A stretch of DNA of 64,000 nt from Acutalibacter sp. 1XD8-36 (lineage in GTDB: Bacteria; Bacillota; Clostridia; Oscillospirales; Acutalibacteraceae): NCBI RefSeq assembly GCF_009917525.1, contig NZ_QZDU01000001.1, positions 558,001 to 622,000 on the forward strand, in the 5' to 3' direction. Of this stretch, positions 16,778-24,377 are shown piece after piece. The translations under genes and the position numbers were made by a program. The notes beneath the pieces were generated by a model that saw nothing but the letters and a program-made list of their open reading frames with translations, searched no databases and was not told the origin of the DNA. Numbering within the stretch: position 1 is the stretch's first letter; every line of letters starts with the position of its first letter.

Positions 16778-18475
16778 TTAGAAAGTAATGCCGGCATCCT
16801 CGTACTTCTTCAGTGCACCCTGGAACTTCTCGGTGTAGAAGTCATTCAGCTTGCTTATGCCTATCTGCTCGCAGTTGGCAACAAACTCATTATACGCGCT
16901 CTCAAAGTCGGCGGCGGAGTACAGGCCGACCTGGGAGTTGTTCCACAGCTCAATGAGTTTGGTCCTAATGATAAACTCATCGGTATCAGCAGCCGGGGTG
17001 GTAAAGGCCAGAGCGGGCTGGCGGACATAATGTTCCTTGCGGAACTTCAGCAGGTTGATGTCGCTGGTGGCGTACTCAGGATATGCCAGAGTGCCGGAGC
17101 TTACAGAAACTGCTTCGCCGAGGCCGGAGGCCATAAAGTACCAGGGGCCTACGCCCAGAGTATTGGCTTCGCCAGCTTCAACCTTGTCAAGGTAGTAATC
17201 GGTGCGAACCAGCAGGCCGTCCTCGTTCAGGTCATAGTGCTTGCCCTCTATGCCCCACTGGGTCAGATGGTCACCGTAGGGGCTCTTGAGGTACTCAACA
17301 AAGTTAATAGCACGGTCGGGGGTCTTGCAGTTCTTGCTTATGAAGAAGTAGGCCCAGCCGGTAGCGGCATCAAGAGGCGCATATTCGTCGACGCCGTCAT
17401 GAGTCAGGGCAGCTACAACAGGCTCAAGGTGGGCATCAATATTATTGGCATCGTAGTAATTTTTGTTTGTATCAGAGGCCAGATTTGTGTTGTAGGAAGC
17501 GGAGAACACGCCGCCGCTGCGTACTATCTGGAAGAACTGCTCGGGCTCGTAGGTATAGGCCTCAACGCTCATAAGGCCGTCCTGCACCAGACTGTTCATA
17601 AACTGCAGCCAACCCTTGAAGCCGGGGTCTGAAAGGCCGATGAAAGCCTTGTCGTCCTCATAGCTGATGGCGGTGGGAGATGTGAAGCCGTAGAACTCGC
17701 ACAGGGGGTTTGCCCATGTGGGATGGGGCATGTAGGTGGCGAGGTCGGGATACTTCTCCTGGGCCGCGTCCAAAATTTCTTTAAACTCCTCAATACTTGT
17801 GGGCATTTCCTTTCCCATATCCTCTAAGAGGTCGGTGCGCAGGTACAGTCCGGAGTCACCAGGAGACGGAACCCAGCGGGGGTCAGCAAAGTCAGAAGCG
17901 CTGCTGTAATGAGAGCGGAGAGTATAGAAGTGTCCGTCGTCCTGAGTATTGTTGACAAGTTCAACTGGGTCAATAAGCTTCATGAACTCGGGGCAATACT
18001 CGTTGATAAGCTCGTCATAGGGGTAGCACTGGTCGGGGTCCATAAAGCGGGTCACCTGGTTTGTGGTAAAGATAAGGTCAGGCAGTTCGCCGGCAGCCAG
18101 CAGCACCTGCAGCTGGTTTAGGTCTGAAGACTTGGTTACGTCCAGAGTCACGCCGGTCTCCTCGGTGATAAGCTGAGAAACATCGTCGTTGCCCCATGTA
18201 TCATAAGCATACCAGTCGAAGTCGATGTAGCAGGTCATTGTAACAGGGTCGGTATTCTTCTTCCAGCTCAGGTCGGCGGTGTCCCAGGTGATGTCACCAG
18301 TGTTGGTGTCGCCGTCTTCCGCGCTGCTGTCGCCGCCGGTGGAGCTTTCCTCGGTCTTTGAGCTCTCCTCGGTCTTGCTGGAGGTGGAGCTATTGTTGTC
18401 GCCGCCGCAGGCTGCGAAGGTGGTAAGCACCAGGATTAGTGCCAGAAACAGCGCTGCAAATTTTTTCATTTTCAT
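16778..18475 (-). CDS. Extracellular carbohydrate-binding lipoprotein, LplA type
   Basis: A 565-residue lipoprotein. The signal peptide MKMKKFAALFLALILVLTTF leads to AACGG; a Ser/Thr/Glu/Asp-rich linker runs to about residue 60. The large binding domain (VTRFMDPDQCYPYDELINEY, and the C-terminal FVANCEQIGISKLNDFYTEK-type ending) is typical of 500-residue LplA/YtcQ-type receptors that work with LplB/LplC permeases. First gene of the operon, behind a consensus promoter and a leader of about 290 nt. Confidence 0.9.
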   Translation of the reverse strand: MKMKKFAALFLALILVLTTFAACGGDNNSSTSSKTEESSKTEESSTGGDSSAEDGDTNTGDITWDTADLSWKKNTDPVTMTCYIDFDWYAYDTWGNDDVSQLITEETGVTLDVTKSSDLNQLQVLLAAGELPDLIFTTNQVTRFMDPDQCYPYDELINEYCPEFMKLIDPVELVNNTQDDGHFYTLRSHYSSASDFADPRWVPSPGDSGLYLRTDLLEDMGKEMPTSIEEFKEILDAAQEKYPDLATYMPHPTWANPLCEFYGFTSPTAISYEDDKAFIGLSDPGFKGWLQFMNSLVQDGLMSVEAYTYEPEQFFQIVRSGGVFSASYNTNLASDTNKNYYDANNIDAHLEPVVAALTHDGVDEYAPLDAATGWAYFFISKNCKTPDRAINFVEYLKSPYGDHLTQWGIEGKHYDLNEDGLLVRTDYYLDKVEAGEANTLGVGPWYFMASGLGEAVSVSSGTLAYPEYATSDINLLKFRKEHYVRQPALAFTTPAADTDEFIIRTKLIELWNNSQVGLYSAADFESAYNEFVANCEQIGISKLNDFYTEKFQGALKKYEDAGITF

Positions 18476-18632
18476 TGATAAGCCTCCTAGATTCGCTTAA
18501 GTTCCCTTGGTTTTCGTTTCTTCGTCGAGCATTCATAAGTTTCTGGCATTCAGTCCTTTCCCTCTAAGATAAGATAGGAGCGTCGTAGTCCCCCCAGGAC
18601 CCTTTCCCCGACACATCGGAACAGCCTTCCAT

Positions 18633-18676
18633 GGTTTTTCCTTCCTGGAAAAACCTGTACGCATAATATTATGCGT
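18633..18676 (-). promoter_or_regulatory. Two tandem hairpins in the LplA leader
   Basis: A perfect 9-bp stem GGTTTTTCC/GGAAAAACC with 5-nt loop (18633-18655) is followed 3 bp later by the perfect palindrome ACGCATAATATTATGCGT (18659-18676). Both are in the roughly 290-nt leader. The arrangement recalls the tandem palindromes in the leader at 4317-4358, without sequence identity. Confidence 0.5.
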
Positions 18677-18734
18677 CTCTCCTCATTTCCGGCTTTAATT
18701 CCAATGCAGAATATTGTATCTAACATTCCAATAG

Positions 18735-18748
18735 ATTGTTATAACAAT
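18735..18748. promoter_or_regulatory. Candidate operator for the GntR regulator
   Basis: ATTGTTATAACAAT is a perfect 14-bp palindrome located about +17 to +30 from the predicted start of the operon that encodes a GntR/UTRA regulator. The position suits repression. The assignment to that protein is inference; the core GTTATAAC differs from the classical GTnTAnAC at the two central bases. Confidence 0.5.
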
Positions 18749-18770
18749 ATACTCTTGCTCCTTTTTCATG

Positions 18771-18799
18771 ATTATAATACGCTAAAGTCTCATTGTCAA
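18771..18799 (-). promoter_or_regulatory. Promoter of the nine-gene DUF4838/LplA operon
   Basis: Minus strand TTGACA (18794-18799), 17-bp spacer, TATAAT (18771-18776): a perfect sigma-A consensus. Start expected near 18764. Confidence 0.85.
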
Positions 18800-18946
18800 G
18801 CTGAAAATTTCTTTCAAAACAATCTTCTACATAACAACCAAAGTTTCGACAACAAATTTAGTTGTTTTGTCCTGAGTTTTGAGCAAAATGTCGTCACAAA
18901 ACAAAAAATATTGCCTGTTTTCCACCCTAAACTTGGCACACTGCGC

Positions 18947-18989
18947 AAAAAGAGCCTGCATGCGCTTATTGCGCACGCAGGCTCTTTGC
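18947..18989 (-). terminator. Terminator of the DUF4838 pair
   Basis: Fifteen-bp arms (AGAGCCTGC then TGCGC, one A/C mismatch) with a 5-nt loop and a TTTTTGCG tail on the minus strand, 27 nt after the stop at 19016. Confidence 0.9.
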
Positions 18990-19015
18990 ACATTTATTTC
19001 ACTTTTATTGAGCTC

Positions 19016-20749
19016 TTAAAGTATCTCAGGGCCCTCCTCGGTCCAGTGCTCATAGAGCATAGCCCCCACCGATTCGCCCCTTAAAAGGGCCCGCCTGGTG
19101 GTGTCACGGCTGCACCACTCCTCCATGCGGCTGAGCCCGAAGCTCTCCCAGTCTCCGAAGAAGCTGTTAAGCTCCTCACGTGGCAGCTCGCCCTTCTCAA
19201 TGAAATTCCTCATAAGCCGGACGTAGCGTATGGACAGCGCGGCTTTCTCCACGCGCCAGAGCCGCACCACGTCCTCCCGGACGGCCTCCTTCGCTTTATT
19301 GAACAGCTCCTCATACTGCACAAGATACTTCTCCTGCAGGTACCCATGTGTTGGCTTGTCGTTGAAGCCCACGTGGTCCCCCTCCCTGCGCACGGTGTCA
19401 CAGAGAAGGGTGATATACTCCCGGATATACCTGCCGCCAGCGCCGTAGTAGCAGTCGGTAAACTCCTCAATCAGCTTATCCACATCCGCGTCGGCGTTCC
19501 ATAGGAGCTTTGAGAGCACATAGGCCCTCAGCTCGTTCAGGTCTGTGGAGCCCTTCTTTGCCCCGCAGGCCTGCTCGAACACACCCTTTGCACCGTTGTC
19601 CCTGAAGAGCCGCATATTGGGCTTAAGGCTCCTCCAGTTGGGATGGGGCGTGGGATAGTAGTTGAAGCAGGTGGTATAGTCCCAGATATAGAGCTGGGCC
19701 CCGGTCTTATGCCAGTCCTGGATATCCTTCACAAACTTCACATTCTCCGGCTCCGTGCACTCCTCAAAGGAGTGGGCAAAGCAGCATTCGATGGAGCAGA
19801 GGCGGACGCAGACGTTGTGCCGGGGCTTCACCGTGCAGGCACTGCGGGTATGCTGATACGCCAGAGTGTCGAAGGTCACATGGGGGAACTCCGGCTCCAG
19901 GGCCTCGGCTATGGCGTTCACAAAGCGTATCAGCGTCCCTGAGGAAGAGCCGTCCGCCTCGTTTATCCTGCGGCACTCGGGGCACTGGCAGTCCAGGAGC
20001 CAGTCATTTTGGGACACGGACACTATCTCAGCCTCTGGGTGCTCCAAAAGATTCCTGCGCACGGCCTCGATTGCAATGGGCAGTATCTCAGGGTTTGAGA
20101 GGCAGAGCTGGTTTTTCTCCGGAGTCAGCACCCTCACGCCATTTTCGTCCATAGCGAAATACTCCGGGTGGCTCTCACCATACTCTTTTGGGGAGACTAG
20201 CTTCTCGAAGGTGTGCACATACCAGGAGTATTTAATATTGCCGCCCATGTTCCCGCTTATCTGATGGTGCATACCGTTCAGCCGGGATTTCACCGCGAAG
20301 CGGGTATACTGGGCGGGCTCATAATAGTTGTGCTCCCGGTAGATAAAACATGGGCTCTGGGTCTCGTCCAGCTCGTCCAATACCAGTTCCTCTGCAAAGG
20401 GCACCTTTTCACAGTCAGCTGTGAAGAACCGGCAGCCCAGGCGCTCCAGCACCTCGTACACGCCGTATATCACCCCGCGCTTGCCGCCGGTAATACACAG
20501 GCTCTCCCCCACCGTTTTTAAAGTAAAGCTGTCCGCGCCCTCAGGCTTCGGCACGCCGTACTTTTCACAGGCGCTGCCTATGGCTATCACCGGGCCCTCA
20601 TAGCTGCCGCCGCACTGCTCCACCGCCGTGGAGGTCATTCGCTCCAGATAGGCACAGAGCTCCCCGGCGGCAAATTTTTCCTGTGGAGCCGCGTCGTCAA
20701 GGAGCTTCACGCGGATGGTCTCGCCGTTTAAAAATATATTTGTCTTCAT
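19016..20749 (-). CDS. DUF4838-family protein (putative glycosidase), copy 2
   Basis: A 577-residue cytoplasmic protein closely similar to copy 3 (shared NGETIR start region, FAAGELCAYLERMTSTAVEQ, GGKRGVIYGVYE, RLCSIECCFAHS). Motifs in order: GH67-like N-terminus to about 130, HPEYFAMDENG near 215, SQNDWLLDCQCPECRRINE near 255 with CxCxxC, and the RPRHN/KPRHNVCVRLCS block near 315. It lies 29 nt after copy 3, so the two form a transcription unit ended by the terminator at 18947-18989. The pair looks like a recent tandem duplication; copy 1 at 14945 is more distant. Function unknown. Confidence 0.75.
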   Translation of the reverse strand: MKTNIFLNGETIRVKLLDDAAPQEKFAAGELCAYLERMTSTAVEQCGGSYEGPVIAIGSACEKYGVPKPEGADSFTLKTVGESLCITGGKRGVIYGVYEVLERLGCRFFTADCEKVPFAEELVLDELDETQSPCFIYREHNYYEPAQYTRFAVKSRLNGMHHQISGNMGGNIKYSWYVHTFEKLVSPKEYGESHPEYFAMDENGVRVLTPEKNQLCLSNPEILPIAIEAVRRNLLEHPEAEIVSVSQNDWLLDCQCPECRRINEADGSSSGTLIRFVNAIAEALEPEFPHVTFDTLAYQHTRSACTVKPRHNVCVRLCSIECCFAHSFEECTEPENVKFVKDIQDWHKTGAQLYIWDYTTCFNYYPTPHPNWRSLKPNMRLFRDNGAKGVFEQACGAKKGSTDLNELRAYVLSKLLWNADADVDKLIEEFTDCYYGAGGRYIREYITLLCDTVRREGDHVGFNDKPTHGYLQEKYLVQYEELFNKAKEAVREDVVRLWRVEKAALSIRYVRLMRNFIEKGELPREELNSFFGDWESFGLSRMEEWCSRDTTRRALLRGESVGAMLYEHWTEEGPEIL

Positions 20750-20778
20750 AGAGAATTCCCTCTCGTTGAAAGTTATTT

Positions 20779-22509
20779 TTATAATATTTCCGGCCCCTCA
20801 AAGGTCCAGTGCCAGTAGAGGTTGATGCCGATGGGCTTGCCTCTCAGCAGCGCCTTGCGGGTGGTGGTGCGGTCGGCGTCCTCCTCCATTCGGCCCAGCC
20901 CGAAGGCCTCCCATTCATCAAACAGGTCGTGGAGCTCCCGGCGGTCCGCCTCGCCATTCTCGAAGAAGTCCCGGTAGAAGCGCATATAGCGTATGGAGAG
21001 CCTGGCCTTCTCCACCCTGTACCGGCGTATTGTGTCCTCACGCACCGCGTCTATGGCCTTTATGAACAGCCCGTCGTACTGTGTAAGGTGCTCCTTTTCA
21101 AGATACTTATGCAGCGGCTTGTCGTTGAAGCCGGTATGGTCGCCCTCTTTTACGGCAGTATCGCAGACTAAGTTTATATACTCCCGGATGTACTTTCCGG
21201 CCGCGCCGTAATAGTAGTCGGTAAACTCCTCTATTAGCTTATCTACATCCGCGTCGGCGTTCCACATAAGCTTTGTGAGCACATAGGCCCTCAGCTCGTT
21301 CAGGTCCGTGGAGCCCCGCTGGGCACAGCAGCCCTGCTCGAAGATACCTTTAACGCCGTTCTCCCTGAAGAGACGCATATTGGGCTGGAGGCTGCGCCAG
21401 TTGGGATGGGGCGTGGGATAGTAGTTGAAGCAGGTGACATAGTCCCAGATATAGAGCTGGGCCCCGGTCTTATGCCAGTCCCGCAGGTCCCGGACAAAGG
21501 TGGTGTTGGAATCCCGGCAGCAGTTTTCGAAGGGGTGGGCGAAGCAGCACTCAATGGAGCAGAGGCGCACCGCCACATTATGCCTGGGCCTGACAGTCGG
21601 GGCGCTGCGGGTATACTGGTAGGCCAGGGTGTCGAAGGTCACATGGGGGAACTCCTGCTCCAGGGCTTCGGCTATGGCGTTTACGAAGCGTATCAGCGTC
21701 CCTGAGGAAGCGCCGTCCGCCTCGTTTATCCTGCGGCACTCCGGGCACTGGCAGTCCAGGCGCCAGTCATTTTGTGAGATTGAGATTATCTCGGCCTCGG
21801 GGTGCTCCAAGAGATTCCTGCGCACGGCCTCGATTGCAATGGGCAGTATCTCGGGGTTTGAAAGGCAGAGCTGGTTCTTGTCCCGGGTGAGCACCCGCTC
21901 GCCGTTTTCGTCCATGGCGAAATACTCCGGGTGGCTCTCGCCGTACTCCTCGGGGGAGATAATATTCTGGAAGCTGTGCACGAACCATGAGTATCTGATG
22001 TGCCCGCCCCACTCGTCCCTGATTGGGTGGTTTGCCCCGTTGAGCCGGGATTTCAGAGCAAACCGCGAATACTGCCTGTGCTCATAGTAGGCGTGCTCCC
22101 GGTAGATAAAGTCCGGGCGCTGGGTCTCGTCCAGGTCCCCGATGGTGAGTTCGTCCACAAAGGGCACCTTCTCGCAGGTAGCGGTGAAGAACCGGCAGCC
22201 CAGGCGCTCCAGGAGCTCGTACACGCCGTATATCACCCCGCGCTTGCCGCCGGTGATACACAGGCTCTCCCCCACCGTCTTCAGGGTAAAGGCGTCGTCG
22301 CCCTCGGGTACCGGCACACCGTACTCCCCGCATACGCCGCCTATGGCTATCACCGGGCCCTCATAGCTCTCGTCGCACTGTTCCACTGCCGTGGAGGTCA
22401 TGCGCTCAAGATAGGCGCAAAGCTCCTCTGCGGCAAATTTCTCCTGGGGTGATGGGGCGCCGGCGGTTTTTATACGGATTGTCTCTCCGTTTTGAAAAAT
22501 CCTTGTCAT
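20779..22509 (-). CDS. DUF4838-family protein (putative glycosidase), copy 3
   Basis: A 576-residue paralogue of the next gene downstream, collinear from end to end, with HPEYFAMDENG, SQNDWRLDCQCPECRRINEADG and RLCSIECCFAHP. There is no signal sequence. It is first in its unit, behind a TTGACA-17-TATCCT promoter (22581-22609), with AGAAAGGATAATTGAT before the ATG. Divergence between the copies is mostly in the C-terminal third (for example KYLEKEHLTQYDGL against GYLQEKYLVQYEEL), which suggests related but not identical substrates. The biochemical role is unknown. Confidence 0.75.
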   Translation of the reverse strand: MTRIFQNGETIRIKTAGAPSPQEKFAAEELCAYLERMTSTAVEQCDESYEGPVIAIGGVCGEYGVPVPEGDDAFTLKTVGESLCITGGKRGVIYGVYELLERLGCRFFTATCEKVPFVDELTIGDLDETQRPDFIYREHAYYEHRQYSRFALKSRLNGANHPIRDEWGGHIRYSWFVHSFQNIISPEEYGESHPEYFAMDENGERVLTRDKNQLCLSNPEILPIAIEAVRRNLLEHPEAEIISISQNDWRLDCQCPECRRINEADGASSGTLIRFVNAIAEALEQEFPHVTFDTLAYQYTRSAPTVRPRHNVAVRLCSIECCFAHPFENCCRDSNTTFVRDLRDWHKTGAQLYIWDYVTCFNYYPTPHPNWRSLQPNMRLFRENGVKGIFEQGCCAQRGSTDLNELRAYVLTKLMWNADADVDKLIEEFTDYYYGAAGKYIREYINLVCDTAVKEGDHTGFNDKPLHKYLEKEHLTQYDGLFIKAIDAVREDTIRRYRVEKARLSIRYMRFYRDFFENGEADRRELHDLFDEWEAFGLGRMEEDADRTTTRKALLRGKPIGINLYWHWTFEGPEIL

Positions 22510-22536
22510 ATCAATTATCCTTTCTGTTTTCAGTTA

Positions 22537-22547
22537 TCCTGGGGGGA
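22537..22547. repeat. Leader motif TCCCCCCAGGA (one of three copies)
   Basis: The identical 11-mer occurs at 5848-5858 (plus), 18589-18599 (plus) and here on the minus strand. All three are in untranslated leaders. The copies at 5848 and 18589 also share most of the next ten bases. The role is unknown. Confidence 0.4.
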
Positions 22548-22580
22548 CCGCTGAGGGAGAAAGGGTATCTGTTAGCCCTA

Positions 22581-22609
22581 AGGATACTATTTCCCGGCTC
22601 CCATGTCAA
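22581..22609 (-). promoter_or_regulatory. Promoter of the DUF4838 pair
   Basis: Minus-strand TTGACA (22604-22609), 17-bp spacer and TATCCT (22581-22586), with start near 22574, about 65 nt before the ATG. Confidence 0.65.
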
Positions 22610-22648
22610 GCCGATTTTAAAAAATTTTTTTAAAGCCAAGAACAAAGA

Positions 22649-22663
22649 CCGCGCACCGCGCGG
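22649..22663 (-). terminator. Probable terminator of the surface-protein operon
   Basis: CCGCGC-ACC-GCGCGG hairpin, with the minus-strand tail TCTTTGTTCTT, about 80 nt after the stop at 22745. Confidence 0.55.
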
Positions 22664-22744
22664 CCCTTGCCCGTTTAGATATGAGAAAGTCTTGTACTCA
22701 ATGTTAAGTATATGCCGGCATGTTAAAAACATGCACGCCAGCGC

Positions 22745-24343
22745 TTATCCCCCGCGCTTTCTGAACAGTATGAACGACGCCGCTCCTATCACCAGCACAC
22801 CGCCGCCTATATAGAACAGGGTGGTGCCCATGCCGCCGGTGGAGGGGAGGATGGTGCCCTTGCTGTTGGCGACTCCAACAGTAAAATTAAGTGGCTTCCA
22901 ATCGTCGGCCCAAGGAATGCCATTAGCCGATATATCAACCACTTTTCCGTCAACTATTGCTATAAACTTCACCTGTGCTTCGTCTTTGTCATCATTAACC
23001 TTGATTTCAATGCCGATAGGTTTTTCCAGCTTATTATAGTCTTTAGGAGCCGCTACCTCAATCAGCTCATACTTGCCAATATTAATACCACCAAAAGTGA
23101 GGTTTCCTTTCCAGTTATTATGGTCTGTAGTCCACACAGATGGGGGCTTTTCTCCGTAGTTTGAAAACTCCCCTGTTCCAGGGTCAAAATCAGCCTTAAT
23201 CCACTCAACACGGTCCCCTACGTGATAGCTTCCATCGCTTTTGCCATCAGTCCAATAATAGTCCCCTTCACTGTTCCTGAGAGCAAATTTTGCGCCGGAC
23301 AGCTGCTCGTGATTTGAACTGTCATATTTATCTACAACTATTGTAAAATCGTAGATATAAACTTCATCTTCAATATAGTTTCCGTACTCCCGATATTGCA
23401 ACTTAACATTATTAAACTCATTCGGTGTCTGCGCTGCTTTTTGTATCACGGTAGCGGAGTAGGTAAGAGTAACCTCCGCTCCCGGGTGGGCCAGCAAGAA
23501 CTCAAGCGTTCCCCCTCCTCGCCCATTTTCTTTCTCCGACCCAAATCTTACTGCAAAATGCTTTTCGTTATCATATATTACATGAACTGTATTTGCTACA
23601 GTTTGTATATTTCCGACATAGCCTTCTGTTTCCCCAGCCTTCACATATTTTTCTCCATCTATCATTACCGCAACATCCTTGTTTTGCTGCAGGCCGTCTG
23701 AGACCTGGTCTTCAAGAAGACATGTGTAAGACCAGTAATAGTCTCCTTTTTCATTCCACCACTCAGGGTCGTCCGGCAAAATAGCCGTAACCTCAAACTT
23801 CACAATATCCCCAATATCGACCGTAGTATAGTCAACCCTCTCCTCTTTGCCATCCCGCTCAACGACAATCTTCTTCTCAAGCGTTGGCTCCGTGTTTCGC
23901 TTCATCTCAAGGACCATTGACTCCGCGTTCAGCTCAAAAAGCCCGCTCATGCCGTTGCCGTAATCTACGAGGTAGTAGCCATAGGGTACGTTAGAAAACT
24001 CGGCTTTTCTTCCGCTGCCTTCTGCCACATATTCCGTATCTTTGTCATTTGCTAACCCAAGTAAATTTTTTGCGGTATCAACTACATTTGCTTCTGTAAT
24101 TTCAGTACCATTGTATAAAACCTTCGCGCCGTCAAATGTTAAGCCCCATCCCTCAACAGGCACATACTGGTCGCCCGCCTTACTCGCCAGCAAATATAGC
24201 TTGTATATATCACCATTCTTTGCGTTATCAATCGTAACTGTCCCGGTCTGCGCATTGTCTTCCCCCGCAAACGCCGGCACACATAACCCCATAATTAACC
24301 CCAATGCCAACAGTACTGCCAAAAGTCTACTCAAACTCCTCAT
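22745..24343 (-). CDS. LPXTG-anchored isopeptide-forming pilin (major/backbone type)
   Basis: A 532-residue cell-wall protein. A signal peptide (1-26, ending VPAFAG) is followed by a D2-type fimbrial isopeptide region (about 150-320, with TVDIGDIVKFEVTAILPDDP), then a SpaA/CnaB-like domain (about 335-470, FTIVVDKYDSSNHEQLSGAKFALR to GKYELIEVAAPKDYN). The sorting signal LPSTG (499-503), a hydrophobic stretch and FRKRGG end the protein, so a sortase should link it to peptidoglycan or into a pilus. No sortase gene is in the window. The DNA is visibly more AT-rich than its neighbours. It follows a second surface protein by 34 nt. Confidence 0.85.
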   Translation of the reverse strand: MRSLSRLLAVLLALGLIMGLCVPAFAGEDNAQTGTVTIDNAKNGDIYKLYLLASKAGDQYVPVEGWGLTFDGAKVLYNGTEITEANVVDTAKNLLGLANDKDTEYVAEGSGRKAEFSNVPYGYYLVDYGNGMSGLFELNAESMVLEMKRNTEPTLEKKIVVERDGKEERVDYTTVDIGDIVKFEVTAILPDDPEWWNEKGDYYWSYTCLLEDQVSDGLQQNKDVAVMIDGEKYVKAGETEGYVGNIQTVANTVHVIYDNEKHFAVRFGSEKENGRGGGTLEFLLAHPGAEVTLTYSATVIQKAAQTPNEFNNVKLQYREYGNYIEDEVYIYDFTIVVDKYDSSNHEQLSGAKFALRNSEGDYYWTDGKSDGSYHVGDRVEWIKADFDPGTGEFSNYGEKPPSVWTTDHNNWKGNLTFGGINIGKYELIEVAAPKDYNKLEKPIGIEIKVNDDKDEAQVKFIAIVDGKVVDISANGIPWADDWKPLNFTVGVANSKGTILPSTGGMGTTLFYIGGGVLVIGAASFILFRKRGG

Positions 24344-24377
24344 GTCGAACCCCCTTTAAATTTTGTTTATAGCGTCC

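Larger units (their letters stand above)
18476..19015. other. 540-bp AT-rich intergenic region
   Basis: Upstream region of the LplA-type gene and downstream region of the DUF4838 pair. It holds a consensus promoter (18771-18799), a perfect 14-bp palindrome just after the start point (18735-18748), two tandem hairpins in the leader (18633-18655, 18659-18676), the motif TCCCCCCAGGA (18589-18599, antisense to the leader), a weaker dyad ACAAC-N7-GTTGT (18849-18865) and a strong terminator (18947-18989). No gene was seen. Confidence 0.75.
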
